NCBI RefSeq assembly: GCF_003688855.1
Contig: NZ_REFW01000002.1
Span: 620,001-684,000, forward strand
Origin: Tessaracoccus antarcticus
Lineage (GTDB): Bacteria; Actinomycetota; Actinomycetes; Propionibacteriales; Propionibacteriaceae
Direction of reading: 5' to 3'
DNA: 64,000 nt
Under the pieces are notes generated by a model. It was given only the letters and a program-made list of their open reading frames with translations, searched no databases and had not been told where the DNA came from. This document shows, piece by piece, positions 9,271-18,123 of the stretch. Each line of letters begins with the position of its first letter. The first letter of the stretch is position 1. The translations under genes were made by a program, and so were the position numbers.

Positions 9271-12200
9271 GGACACTGCGCGACCGTGAGGAGCTGTGCA
9301 CGGTGCTCGGCGTCCCCTTCTCCGACGAGCAACTGGACGCCATCACGGCCCCCCTCGAGCCGGCCGTCATCATCGCGGGCGCCGGCACCGGGAAGACCAC
9401 CGTCATGGCCGCCCGCGTGGTCTGGCTCGTCGGCACGGGGCAGGTGCGCCCTGAGGAGGTTCTGGGACTCACCTTCACCCGCAAGGCCGCTGCTGAGCTT
9501 GCAGGGCGCGTCGCGTCCGCGCTGGAGAACGCCGGGGTCCTCACGGGTGACGACACGGAAGGAGCCGAACTGATCCTCACCTACGACTCCTTCGCGGCGC
9601 GGCTCGTGTCCGAGTTCGGCCTGCGGATCGGCCTCGACACCGACCCCGTCATGCTGACGGGGGCTTCCCGCTACCGGTTGGCGGCCCGTGCCGTGGCAGC
9701 AGCGCCCGGCCCGTTCCAGAGCATCAGTCGGCTGGGCCACGCGAGCATCCCCGAGAGGGTGCTGGAACTCGACGCACAGATGCAGTCGCACCTCGTGGAG
9801 CCGGGAGACGTGGTTGCTTTCACCCGACGCGCTGCTGCGTCCTTCGACGCGGCGCCGTTGTGGCGCGGCAAGCACACCGCCGCCGTCAGTGCCTCGCTGG
9901 CTGCTCTGGACGAACGGTTGGAACTACTCACGCTGGTCTCGGACTACCAGGAACTGAAACGGGGCCTCGGGCTCGTCGAGTACGCCGACCAGCTCCGGCG
10001 AGCCGTGCAGCTGGCGCGCACAGCACCTGCCGTGGGTGCCGCGATGCGCTCCCGTTTCAAGGTGGTCCTGCTGGACGAGTACCAGGACACCTCCGCAGCC
10101 CAGGCGATCCTGCTGCGCACCCTGTTCTCCGGGGACGATCCAGCCACCGGCAGGGGATTCCCCGTCATGGCCGTCGGTGATCCCCACCAGGCCATCTACG
10201 GGTGGCGGGGCGCTGCGGCCAACAACATCCTCGACTTCCCGCAGCTGTTCCCACGAACTGACGGCTCCCCGGCGCCACGCCTGACGCTGCGCACCAACCG
10301 ACGCAGTGGCCAACGGATTCTTGACGTGGGCAACACCGTCGCCTCCTCCCTCGACGGGGGCGACGGCGTCAAGCTCGTGGCGCCACCGAGCACCCCTGCC
10401 GGCACGGTCGAGGCCATGCGCTTCGGCACGCAGGACGAGGAACTGGACTGGTTGGCGGGGGAGGTCATCCAGCGGCGCTCGGAGGGCACGCCATGGCCCG
10501 ACATCGCCGTGCTGGTACGCCGCAACAGCACCCTCGCCGACGTGTTCGAGGCCTTCCGGGACCGGGACATCCCCACCGAGATCGTCGGCCTGGGTGGCCT
10601 GCTGCACCTGCCCGAGGTGGCCCCCATCGTCGCCACGCTCCGGATACTCGACGACGTCGCTGCCAACCCCGACGTCGCCGCCGTCCTGTCCGGCCCCCGA
10701 TGGCGCCTCGGACTGGCCGACCTCGAAGCGTTGGGGCGACGCGCGCGGGACCTCGTCGGTGACCACCGCATCGCCGAGGCCCACGGGGTACTCACCGACG
10801 AGCTGGCGCAGGTGATGACCGAGGCCGATCCGGCAGAAGTGGCGTCGCTCCTCGACGCCGTCAACAACCCCGGCGAGGCCACGCTGAGCCCTAGCGGTCG
10901 CTCCCGCGTCACGGAGTTCGGCAGGGAACTGGCCGAACTCCGCCGCCACGCCCACGAACCGGTGGTGGACCTGGTTCGGCGCATCGTTTCGCGGCTGGGC
11001 CTGGAGGTGGAACTTCTCGCACGCGATGGTGGCGACACGTCGCAGCTGGCCCGCTTCATCACGGCCATCAGCGACTACGTGGACGTCGACGGCGACGGGA
11101 GCCTGTCGGGGCTCCTCGCCTGGCTGGAGGCCGAGGACGACCATGGCGTCGGGCTCGAACAGGCCGTCCCCAGCGACGAGGACTCCGTGAAGCTGCTCAC
11201 GATCCACCGTGCAAAGGGCCTCGAGTGGAACACGGTATTCCTCCCCGCGCTCGGTGACGGCTACTTCCCCGCCGGGGATCGCGGAGGGATCTGGCCCACG
11301 AGGGCCGCCAGCCTCCCATCACCACTGCGCGGCGACGCCCAGGGCATCCCGCAGCTGGAGGAGTACTCCAAGAAGGGCATCGACGGCTTCAAGGCCGACT
11401 CGAAGGCTGACCACAGGGCATCGGAGGACAGGCTCGCCTACGTGGCGCTCACTCGAGCCAAGCAGGTACTGGTGGCCAGCATGCATGCCTGGCCTCCCGG
11501 GCTGAAGAACCAGCGGAAGCCCTCCGCCTACTTCACCATCATCGAACAGGCCCGGACACGGGCGCAGGTGGCGCAGGCTCAGGTGCCTGACACGAACCCC
11601 GTGCCCACCACCGAGATCAGTGCCCACTGGCCACTCCAGCTCGACCCGTCGCGGGTGGCGGAACGACGCGTGGCCGCCGACCTGGTGGCGGAGGCGGGAC
11701 GACTGCTCGACGACGGCTCCACCACGGAGGCGCACGACGAGTGGGTGTGGCAGTCGGGCACCGCCGGTCCGGCGGACGCTGCGCTTCTACGAGGATGGGA
11801 CGAGGACGCCAACCTGCTCATCGAGCAGCAGTCCCGCCGGCGGGCACGCCGGGTGGCGCTCCCCGAGGGCCTGTCTGCCACTGCGCTGATGGCCATGCAC
11901 CGCGACCCCTCCGCGTTCGCACAGCAATTGCTGCGGCGCATGCCCAGACGGCCCTCCGCCGCCGCCACCCTCGGGACGCGCTTCCATGACTGGGTGCAGC
12001 GTCGCTTCGATTCCACGGCCTCGTTCGAGGAACTCGAGCCGCACCGTGGCGCGGAGCCACCCGGCCTGACCCGCCTCATCCAGGCGTTCGAGCGGGGACA
12101 GTTCGGCCAGCGCAGCCCACGAGGCGTTGAGGTGCCGTTCCTGTTGCGCTGGGAAGACCAGGTGCTGCGGGGCCGCATTGACGCCGTCTACGACTGGGAC

Positions 12201-12422
12201 GCTCAGGAGTTCGACCACCTCGTTGTGGACTGGAAGACCTCCAACCAGCCCGCCGATCCTCTCCAGTTGGCGGTGTACCGGCAGGCCTGGGCACAGGCCA
12301 TGGGAATCGACGTCGCACGAGTGGGGGCGGGGTTCTACCATGTGTTGGCGGACCGGTTGAGCCTCGTGGAGGCGCCGACGTCACTCATTCGGGAGGCGCT
12401 CGCGGTCGCGGAGGAGGATTGA
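9267..12422 (+). CDS. adnB: AdnB-type subunit of the AdnAB helicase-nuclease
   Basis: A 1051-residue SF1A helicase plus RecB-family nuclease, the partner of AdnA. All motor motifs are canonical: Walker A GAGTGKTT near residue 38, LLDEYQDTSAAQ, GDPHQAIYGWRG, TIHRAKGLEW and YVALTRAKQVL. The C-terminal nuclease keeps GTRFHDWV, RGRIDAVYDWD, VVDWKTS and QLAVYRQA, but has no iron-sulfur cysteines. It therefore probably supplies the ATPase power of the complex. The start is GTG inside a GTGA overlap with adnA, behind GAGGTGGGGG. nudC follows with no gap, the same order (adnA-adnB next to nudC) as I recall around Rv3199c-Rv3202c of M. tuberculosis. Confidence 0.9.
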   Translation: MRTLRDREELCTVLGVPFSDEQLDAITAPLEPAVIIAGAGTGKTTVMAARVVWLVGTGQVRPEEVLGLTFTRKAAAELAGRVASALENAGVLTGDDTEGAELILTYDSFAARLVSEFGLRIGLDTDPVMLTGASRYRLAARAVAAAPGPFQSISRLGHASIPERVLELDAQMQSHLVEPGDVVAFTRRAAASFDAAPLWRGKHTAAVSASLAALDERLELLTLVSDYQELKRGLGLVEYADQLRRAVQLARTAPAVGAAMRSRFKVVLLDEYQDTSAAQAILLRTLFSGDDPATGRGFPVMAVGDPHQAIYGWRGAAANNILDFPQLFPRTDGSPAPRLTLRTNRRSGQRILDVGNTVASSLDGGDGVKLVAPPSTPAGTVEAMRFGTQDEELDWLAGEVIQRRSEGTPWPDIAVLVRRNSTLADVFEAFRDRDIPTEIVGLGGLLHLPEVAPIVATLRILDDVAANPDVAAVLSGPRWRLGLADLEALGRRARDLVGDHRIAEAHGVLTDELAQVMTEADPAEVASLLDAVNNPGEATLSPSGRSRVTEFGRELAELRRHAHEPVVDLVRRIVSRLGLEVELLARDGGDTSQLARFITAISDYVDVDGDGSLSGLLAWLEAEDDHGVGLEQAVPSDEDSVKLLTIHRAKGLEWNTVFLPALGDGYFPAGDRGGIWPTRAASLPSPLRGDAQGIPQLEEYSKKGIDGFKADSKADHRASEDRLAYVALTRAKQVLVASMHAWPPGLKNQRKPSAYFTIIEQARTRAQVAQAQVPDTNPVPTTEISAHWPLQLDPSRVAERRVAADLVAEAGRLLDDGSTTEAHDEWVWQSGTAGPADAALLRGWDEDANLLIEQQSRRRARRVALPEGLSATALMAMHRDPSAFAQQLLRRMPRRPSAAATLGTRFHDWVQRRFDSTASFEELEPHRGAEPPGLTRLIQAFERGQFGQRSPRGVEVPFLLRWEDQVLRGRIDAVYDWDAQEFDHLVVDWKTSNQPADPLQLAVYRQAWAQAMGIDVARVGAGFYHVLADRLSLVEAPTSLIREALAVAEED

Positions 12423-13271
12423 GTGAACCACTGGATGGGCAAGTCGGCGCTGGAGCGCAACGTGGGTGTCCGCGGTGACGCGGACCTGGACGCCGCCTGG
12501 CAGGACGCGTTCGTCCTCGAGGTGGACGACCAGGGGCGGTTCTCCGCGGTGGGGTCCCTCCCCGTGGAACTGTCACCCCGCGACGGGCGACGGGCCTCCG
12601 ACATCCTGCTCGGTAGCTTCGACGGCAGGCCCTGGTTCGCCCGGCCGGTGCTCGAGATCGAGCAGGGAGACTCCGCCACGTGGCGGGAGGTGGACGATCC
12701 GTGGCAGGCACCGGTGGCTTCCGCCGTGGCACTCGTCCGCTGGCACGCCATGACGCCGCACTGTGAACGCTGCGGCGCCGCCACGGTGCCCGACGCGGGA
12801 GGTGTGCGCCGCGTCTGCCCGTCCTGCGGCCTGATGGTGTTCCCGCGCCAGGACCCCGCCATCATCGTCGCGGTGCTCGACCCGGACGATCGGCTGCTCC
12901 TGGCCTCGCACAGCGCGTGGCCCTCGGAACGGATGTCGATCATCGCCGGGTTCGTCGAGGCGGGGGAGTCGCTGGAGCAGGCGTGCTTCCGCGAGGTGTC
13001 CGAAGAGGTGGGACTGGCCCTCGACAGCGTTGCCTACGTGTCCTCGCAGCCGTGGCCGATGCCCCGCTCGCTCATGCTGGGGTTCGTGGCCACCACCCGT
13101 GACCTCACCGTGCATCCCGACGGTGACGAGATCGCCTGGGGGCGTTTCTGGAGTCGGAGCGAGCTCCAGCAGGCGCTCGCAGAGGGCGAGGTCAAACTTC
13201 CGGGAAGCACCTCCATCGCACGTCAGCTGATAGAGGGTTGGCTTGTCGGTACGCTTCCACGACCGGACTGA
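12423..13271 (+). CDS. nudC: NAD(H) pyrophosphatase / decapping enzyme NudC
   Basis: A 282-residue Nudix hydrolase that cleaves NADH to NMNH and AMP and can remove NAD caps from RNA. The order is an N-terminal domain, a four-cysteine zinc ribbon (CERCGA...CPSCGL), then the Nudix box (GFVEAGES...CFREVSEEVG, with the REVSEE catalytic core). The NudC-specific SQPWPMPRSLM follows. Translation starts at GTG immediately after the adnB stop, with GAGGAGGA overlapping the end of adnB, so the three genes form one operon. Confidence 0.93.
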   Translation: MNHWMGKSALERNVGVRGDADLDAAWQDAFVLEVDDQGRFSAVGSLPVELSPRDGRRASDILLGSFDGRPWFARPVLEIEQGDSATWREVDDPWQAPVASAVALVRWHAMTPHCERCGAATVPDAGGVRRVCPSCGLMVFPRQDPAIIVAVLDPDDRLLLASHSAWPSERMSIIAGFVEAGESLEQACFREVSEEVGLALDSVAYVSSQPWPMPRSLMLGFVATTRDLTVHPDGDEIAWGRFWSRSELQQALAEGEVKLPGSTSIARQLIEGWLVGTLPRPD

Positions 13272-13365
13272 CTGATCACGAACCGATAACCCTTGCGCGG
13301 CGGGAACAAACAACGATTGCCGCACGTTGTAGCCTTCGAAGACCCAACGAGAGTGAGAGGCGAGC

Positions 13366-13563
13366 ATGACTGAGACTATTGTCGATCCCACCCTGACCGC
13401 CAGGGACCGTTGCGACCGGTGTGGCGCACAGGCGTACATGCGGGTGATCCTGCGTAGCGGGGGCGAACTCATGTTCTGCGCTCACCACGCTGCGGCACAC
13501 CGCGACAAGCTGACCCAGGTTGCTGAGCGTATTCAGGACGAGACGAATCGTTTGCGCTCCTGA
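13366..13563 (+). CDS. DUF7455 small zinc-binding protein
   Basis: A 65-residue protein with CDRCG near residue 16 and FCAHH near residue 44, a likely single zinc site made of two Cys pairs or a Cys/His set. The C-terminus is a charged helix. The family (DUF7455) is common in Actinobacteria and usually lies near the sigma factor and ParE genes; the ParE gene follows here. The function is unknown. It is followed by a strong terminator, so it ends its own transcript. Confidence 0.85.
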   Translation: MTETIVDPTLTARDRCDRCGAQAYMRVILRSGGELMFCAHHAAAHRDKLTQVAERIQDETNRLRS

Positions 13564-13582
13564 TTCACCGCTGACAACAACA

Positions 13583-13613
13583 GGGGACCCACGTCACACG
13601 TGGGTCCCCTTTT
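13583..13613 (+). terminator. Rho-independent terminator after the DUF7455 gene
   Basis: Perfect 12-bp stem GGGGACCCACGT/ACGTGGGTCCCC with a three-base loop, followed by TTTT. It separates the small gene from the topoisomerase gene downstream. Confidence 0.93.
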
Positions 13614-13742
13614 CAGTGTTCACCTCCTCGCGCAGCCCTTCGGGGTGCGGTGGTGGGTGGTTTGGCGGGTGTGTCTCTCGTTGCGTGGGGCCGATGCGTG
13701 CACTGCCCGCGCGTGCAACGGGCGATTGTCGTGGGGGCTGGA

Positions 13743-13758
13743 TATTGTGGGCGTCGTG
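13743..13758 (+). promoter_or_regulatory. Leaderless -10 of parE
   Basis: TATTGT ends seven bases before GTG 13756, and no Shine-Dalgarno sequence lies in between. This spacing puts the transcription start at the start codon. Confidence 0.5.
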
Positions 13759-15834
13759 CAGACCGGAACGAACGTTGCCCACGCCCCACGGGACTACGAG
13801 GCCAAGAACCTCCTCGTCCTCGAGGGTCTCGAGGCGGTGCGGAAGCGCCCCGCCATGTACATCGGCTCCACCGACACCCGTGGGCTCATGCACTGCCTGT
13901 GGGAGATCATCGACAACTCCGTCGACGAGGCGTTGGCCGGCTACGGCGAGTCCATCGAGATCACGCTCGGAGCCGATGGTTCGGTGCTGGTTGTCGACCA
14001 TGCCCGGGGCATCCCCGTCGACAAGGAACCGCGCACCGGCCTGAGTGGTGTGGAAGTTGTCTACACCAAGCTGCACGCTGGCGGTAAGTTCGGCAACTCC
14101 TCCTACAACGCCACGGGTGGCCTCCACGGCGTCGGTGCATCCGTGGTGAACGCCCTCAGCAGCCGACTTGACGTGGAGGTGGATCGCAACGGCGCCGTGT
14201 GGGCCATGAGTTTCCGCCGGGGGGTCCCCGGTGTCTTCGACGGCGAAGGCCCCGACGCCCCCTTCACGCCCCAGTCCGGTCTCCGCAAGGGCAAGCGTGT
14301 GAACAAGGCCGTCACCGGCACCCGCGTGCAGTACTGGACCGACAAGCAGATCTTCCTTGCCGACGCCGAACTGTCGATCTCCCACCTGCAGGACCGGGCG
14401 CGTCAGACATCGTTCCTGGTGCCGGGCCTCCGGATTGACGTCACCGATGCGCGCCAGGGCGAGGGCGTCACGGAGACGTTCCAGCACGACGGCGGCATCA
14501 CGGAGTTCGCCGACTACCTGGCACACGACGCACCGCTCACCGACGTGCTGCGCCTCCAGGGGCAGGACACCTTCACCGAGACGGTGCCCATGCTGGATGC
14601 CACGGGTGCCATGACGGCCACCGACGTGGACCGGATCCTGGACGTGGACATCGCCGTGCGATGGGGCACCGGCTACGACACGGCCGTCAAGTCTTTCGTG
14701 AACATCATCGCCACGCCCAAGGGAGGCACGCACGTCCAGGGATTCGAGCGGGGACTGACGCGCGCCTTCGTGAAATCACTGGAGGGGACCCGTCTCCTCA
14801 AGAGCGGCGAGGAGATCATCAAGGACGACTGCCACGAGGGCCTCACAGCGGTGGTGACCGTCCGCCTGGCTGAGCCGCAGTTCGAGGGGCAGACCAAGGA
14901 GGTGCTGGGTACGCCACCCGTGCAGAGGCTCGTGGCCCGCATCGTCGAGGCGGAGATGACCGAGTTCCTCACCAGCAACAAGGCCTCCGTGAAGGCTGTG
15001 GCACGCACGCTCATGGAGAAGGTGGTGGGCGCATCCCGGACCCGGGTGCAGGCGAGGGCGCACAGGGAGAACCAGCGTCGCAAGACGGCCCTGGAGTCCT
15101 CCACCCTGCCGCCGAAACTCAAGGACTGCCGCACACCGGATGGTGAGCGCAGCGAGTTGTTCATCGTGGAGGGCGACTCCGCACTGGGCACCGCCAACGT
15201 GGCGCGCAACTCCGAGTTCCAGGCACTGCTGCCCATTCGCGGGAAGATCCTCAACGTCCAGAGGGCGTCGGTCGGTGACATGCTGAAGAACGCCGAGTGC
15301 GCCTCGATCATCCAGGTGATCGGCGCCGGTTCCGGACGGACGTTCGATCTGGACGCCTCCCGCTACGGCAAGGTCATCTTCATGGCCGATGCCGACTCCG
15401 ACGGAGCCCACATCAGGTGCCTCCTTGCAACGCTGTTCTTCCGGTACATGCGCCCGCTCGTGGAGGCCGGCAAGGTGTACTCCGCCGTCCCACCGCTGCA
15501 CCGATTCGAACTCATCAGACCCAAGCGTGGCTACGAGAAGTACGTGTACACCTACACCGATGCGGAGTACCAGCGGAAGGTGGCCGAGTTCACCAAGAAG
15601 GGACAGGCCTTCAAGGAACCGCAGCGCTACAAGGGTCTCGGGGAAATGGACGCACACCAGTTGGCGGACACCACCATGAGTCCCCGCCACCGCACGCTGC
15701 GGCGGCTGACGGTGGACGACGGCGCCGAGGCGGACCGCGTGTTCGAGATGCTCATGGGCAACGACGTGGCCCCCCGTAAGCAGTTCATCGTGCAGGGCGC
15801 CTACTCGCTGGAGTCGGACAGGATCGACGCCTGA
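13756..15834 (+). CDS. parE: DNA topoisomerase IV subunit B (ParE-like)
   Basis: The ATPase/TOPRIM subunit of a type IIA topoisomerase, 692 residues from the chosen GTG. The GHKL ATPase has EIIDNSVDEA, GIPVD and TGGLHGVGASVVNAL. The TOPRIM domain has VEGDSALG (471-478) and DADSDGAH. EGDSALGTA is what I recall for actinobacterial ParE, as opposed to the EGDSAGG of GyrB. The C-terminus KQFIVQGAYSLE is short, without a GyrB insert. The matching A subunit is encoded 11 kb away on the other strand, so this is the second topoisomerase set rather than the gyrase at oriC. An alternative GTG nine bases earlier would have GGGGG as ribosome site. Confidence 0.9.
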   Translation: MQTGTNVAHAPRDYEAKNLLVLEGLEAVRKRPAMYIGSTDTRGLMHCLWEIIDNSVDEALAGYGESIEITLGADGSVLVVDHARGIPVDKEPRTGLSGVEVVYTKLHAGGKFGNSSYNATGGLHGVGASVVNALSSRLDVEVDRNGAVWAMSFRRGVPGVFDGEGPDAPFTPQSGLRKGKRVNKAVTGTRVQYWTDKQIFLADAELSISHLQDRARQTSFLVPGLRIDVTDARQGEGVTETFQHDGGITEFADYLAHDAPLTDVLRLQGQDTFTETVPMLDATGAMTATDVDRILDVDIAVRWGTGYDTAVKSFVNIIATPKGGTHVQGFERGLTRAFVKSLEGTRLLKSGEEIIKDDCHEGLTAVVTVRLAEPQFEGQTKEVLGTPPVQRLVARIVEAEMTEFLTSNKASVKAVARTLMEKVVGASRTRVQARAHRENQRRKTALESSTLPPKLKDCRTPDGERSELFIVEGDSALGTANVARNSEFQALLPIRGKILNVQRASVGDMLKNAECASIIQVIGAGSGRTFDLDASRYGKVIFMADADSDGAHIRCLLATLFFRYMRPLVEAGKVYSAVPPLHRFELIRPKRGYEKYVYTYTDAEYQRKVAEFTKKGQAFKEPQRYKGLGEMDAHQLADTTMSPRHRTLRRLTVDDGAEADRVFEMLMGNDVAPRKQFIVQGAYSLESDRIDA

Positions 15835-16193
15835 TGGAGCCGAAGGGGCTGCTGCGGGTGGGGATCGCCACCTTCGCAGTCGGTCTTGTGTGGGGGATCA
15901 TCGTGCCGTTCGCCCAGTTCCACGGGAAATTTCCGGCCTCCTGGGTGGTGGGTGTGGTGGTGTTGCCCGCCCTGTGGGGTGGACTGTGGTGCTATCTGGC
16001 CCGGCCACGCACATGGCCGCTGTGGCTGGGTGGGCAGTGGCTGAGCCTTGCTCTCGCCTGCTGGCTGTTCATCGGCAGCGTCACGGACTGGGCACCGCAG
16101 GCGGTGCTGGGCGGCGCCGTGTTCGGGGCGTTGCTGCTGTTCTTGTGGATGGTCCCGGTGGGGATCATCACCGTGCTCACCGGGAAGCACTGA
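15834..16193 (+). CDS. Small four-helix membrane protein, unknown function
   Basis: A 119-residue integral membrane protein with about four hydrophobic helices (near residues 8-25, 36-55, 62-80 and 88-113) and short loops, ending in TGKH. No family is recognised. Its ATG overlaps the parE stop codon by one base (TGATG), so translation is coupled to the topoisomerase gene. The functional link, if any, is not evident. Confidence 0.75.
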   Translation: MEPKGLLRVGIATFAVGLVWGIIVPFAQFHGKFPASWVVGVVVLPALWGGLWCYLARPRTWPLWLGGQWLSLALACWLFIGSVTDWAPQAVLGGAVFGALLLFLWMVPVGIITVLTGKH

Positions 16194-16246
16194 CCCCGCG
16201 CGCAACGGCGCTCACGGATGCCGTCGTGTGGCCTGCGGCGCCTGAG

Positions 16247-16261
16247 TATCCTGAGGCCATG
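16247..16261 (+). promoter_or_regulatory. Leaderless -10 of the membrane protein gene at 16259
   Basis: TATCCT ends six bases before the ATG; the GAGG between them is too close to act as a ribosome site. Confidence 0.5.
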
Positions 16262-16882
16262 TCAGATGCGGTCGTCGGGCTGATTGCCCTCGTGGCAGGG
16301 CTCTTCCTGTGTTTCCTCGGCCGTAGCGCTGTCCGGGTCATCCTGTCGGTGTGGGGTGCCTTCGTGGGGTTCGCCCTGGGTGGCGCGCTCGTGTCGGCGC
16401 TCACCGGTTCGTCGCCGTTTGCGACGTGGGTGGGGTGGCTCGTGGGGATCGTGCTGGCCCTGCTGATGGCAGGCCTGGCGCATGCGTTCTACGCGCTCGC
16501 CGTTGCCATCACGATGGGATCGATCGGGTATGGATTCGGCGCTGCCCTCGCCATTGGGCTGGGCTCTGACCCCACCCTGGTCCACGTCGTGGGCGTTGCG
16601 GCCGCGGTGGTACTCGCCGTGGTCGCACTTGTCACCAACCTGCCCGATGCCCTGCTCGTGGTGTTGACGGCTCTGGCAGGCGCTGGCGCCATCGTCGTCG
16701 GTCTCATGCTCGTGACAGGCGCGGCGGAGGCTGCCGACTTCGCCGTGAGCGATGTTCGCACTGTCATCACCCAGCAGCGGTGGTGGTGGGCGGCGATGTA
16801 CGCGATGCTGGCTGCAACAGGGGTGGTTTCACAGTCCCGCTCCTCCCGAACGCAACCCATGAAGGCGGGATGGGGGGCGTGA
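16259..16882 (+). CDS. Multi-pass membrane protein, DUF4203/TMEM198-like
   Basis: A 207-residue protein made of about seven hydrophobic helices rich in Gly, Ala and Val, with Gly-rich segments such as GAFVGFALGGALVSAL. It resembles the DUF4203/TMEM198 group of polytopic membrane proteins; this is a judgement from composition and helix pattern, not from a sharp motif. The last 20 residues are hydrophilic (RSSRTQPMKAGWGA). It stands alone between the small membrane protein and the lipoprotein gene. Confidence 0.65.
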   Translation: MSDAVVGLIALVAGLFLCFLGRSAVRVILSVWGAFVGFALGGALVSALTGSSPFATWVGWLVGIVLALLMAGLAHAFYALAVAITMGSIGYGFGAALAIGLGSDPTLVHVVGVAAAVVLAVVALVTNLPDALLVVLTALAGAGAIVVGLMLVTGAAEAADFAVSDVRTVITQQRWWWAAMYAMLAATGVVSQSRSSRTQPMKAGWGA

Positions 16883-17076
16883 TGACGGGATCGGCTGACG
16901 CCGTTGCGGGGGACACCCCGCCGCCGACGGCCGACGACACTGACACTGACCCGGACCGTCGCCCGGTCACCGCTGTGATGTGATCATCGATCGTTGTCAG
17001 ATCGTGACCCCGCATCGCCGCGCCGCCCCCACATCTGTGGTGTTGTGACATGAAGCGCTCCAGCGAGGGGGTTGTG

Positions 17077-18033
17077 ATGATCACGAGGTTGACGTCTTTC
17101 ATGGCGTGTGTTGCCGTGCTGCTCACCACAGCGCTGCTGGGCAGTTGCAGCGCGAGCAGTGGTTCGAACATGCCGGCCGTGGGGGAACAACTCCCCGCCC
17201 GGGACGGTGGCGGCATGGGACTACCCCAGGAGAACGGCGAGGATGCAGTGGGCGATGAGGGCCGGCTCATCATCCGCACCAAGACCCTGCGCCTGGAAGT
17301 GGAGAAGACTCCCACGGCCGTCGACCAGATCCGCGAACTCACCCGCACGCATTCCGGGACCGTATCGGACCTCCAGGTGGCCACCGACAGCCAGGAGTGG
17401 GTCCATCGCTACAACGAGAACGGTGTCCCTGAGGGCGACGGTGCCGCGTTGCGGGGCTGGGTCACCGTGCGGGTCCCCACGAAGGACTACGAGGACTTCA
17501 TCGCCGCCGTCGCTGAACTCGGGGTCGTGAAGTTCCAGTCGGAGGCCGCCAGCGACGTCACCCAGGAACACCTGGACCTTGCAGCGAGGCTGAAGAACCT
17601 GCGTGCGCAGGAGGTGCGGCTCAGGGAGTTCTTCGACGCGGCCAAGAACGTCGAGGACATGCTGGCCGTGGAGAAGGAACTCGGACGGGTGCGCGGTGAG
17701 ATCGAGTCCCTCGACGCGCAGGTCACCTACCTTGAACGGCAGGCGGCGATGGCGACGGTCACCGTCGAACTCACGGAGCCGCTGGCGGTTGTGCGGCCCG
17801 GCGGCGAGTCATGGGGTTTCGTCGGCGCCATCACCACCGGCATCCGGGGCGCTGCCGCGCTCATGACAGGCCTGCTCACGTTCCTGATCGCGAGCTCACC
17901 CGTGTGGGTCGTGGGTGGCGTGCTGTTCCTCGTCATCCGTGCACTGATGCGGCGCCGTCGCGCCAGGGCGGGGCGGATGTCTCCTGCCACTGCCTCCACG
18001 GTCACGGAGGCAGTGGCAACGCCGGAGGAGTGA
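17077..18033 (+). CDS. DUF4349 lipoprotein
   Basis: A 318-residue predicted lipoprotein. A hydrophobic signal ends in LLGSC, with Cys24 as the likely lipidated residue. The DUF4349 domain runs from about residue 60 and holds a beta region (VTVRVPTKDYEDFIAAV) followed by a coiled coil (about 160-215, LRAQEVRLREFFDAAKNVED). A C-terminal transmembrane helix (SSPVWVVGGVLFLVIRAL) is followed by a basic tail. The helix near the end means the domain faces outward and is anchored at both ends. The start is the ATG after GAGGGGG; an ATG 27 bases earlier has no ribosome site. The function of the family is unknown. Confidence 0.8.
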   Translation: MITRLTSFMACVAVLLTTALLGSCSASSGSNMPAVGEQLPARDGGGMGLPQENGEDAVGDEGRLIIRTKTLRLEVEKTPTAVDQIRELTRTHSGTVSDLQVATDSQEWVHRYNENGVPEGDGAALRGWVTVRVPTKDYEDFIAAVAELGVVKFQSEAASDVTQEHLDLAARLKNLRAQEVRLREFFDAAKNVEDMLAVEKELGRVRGEIESLDAQVTYLERQAAMATVTVELTEPLAVVRPGGESWGFVGAITTGIRGAAALMTGLLTFLIASSPVWVVGGVLFLVIRALMRRRRARAGRMSPATASTVTEAVATPEE

Positions 18034-18123
18034 CCGGTTTCCACGTGGGTGGCTGCTCCTCTGCCCTGTCATCGGTGTCGCCGTCAGGGAGCCGGTGGTG
18101 ACGTCCGCCACTGCGCACGTCAG

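Noticed and set aside
15166-15189. EGDSALG in place of EGDSAGG in the ParE TOPRIM motif as a defect
   Set aside because: This form is, as I recall, normal for actinobacterial ParE.
16879-16983. A 34-codon frame (GTG/ATG) overlapping the end of the membrane protein gene
   Set aside because: Low-complexity Thr/Asp/Pro peptide without a ribosome site or known family; probably chance.
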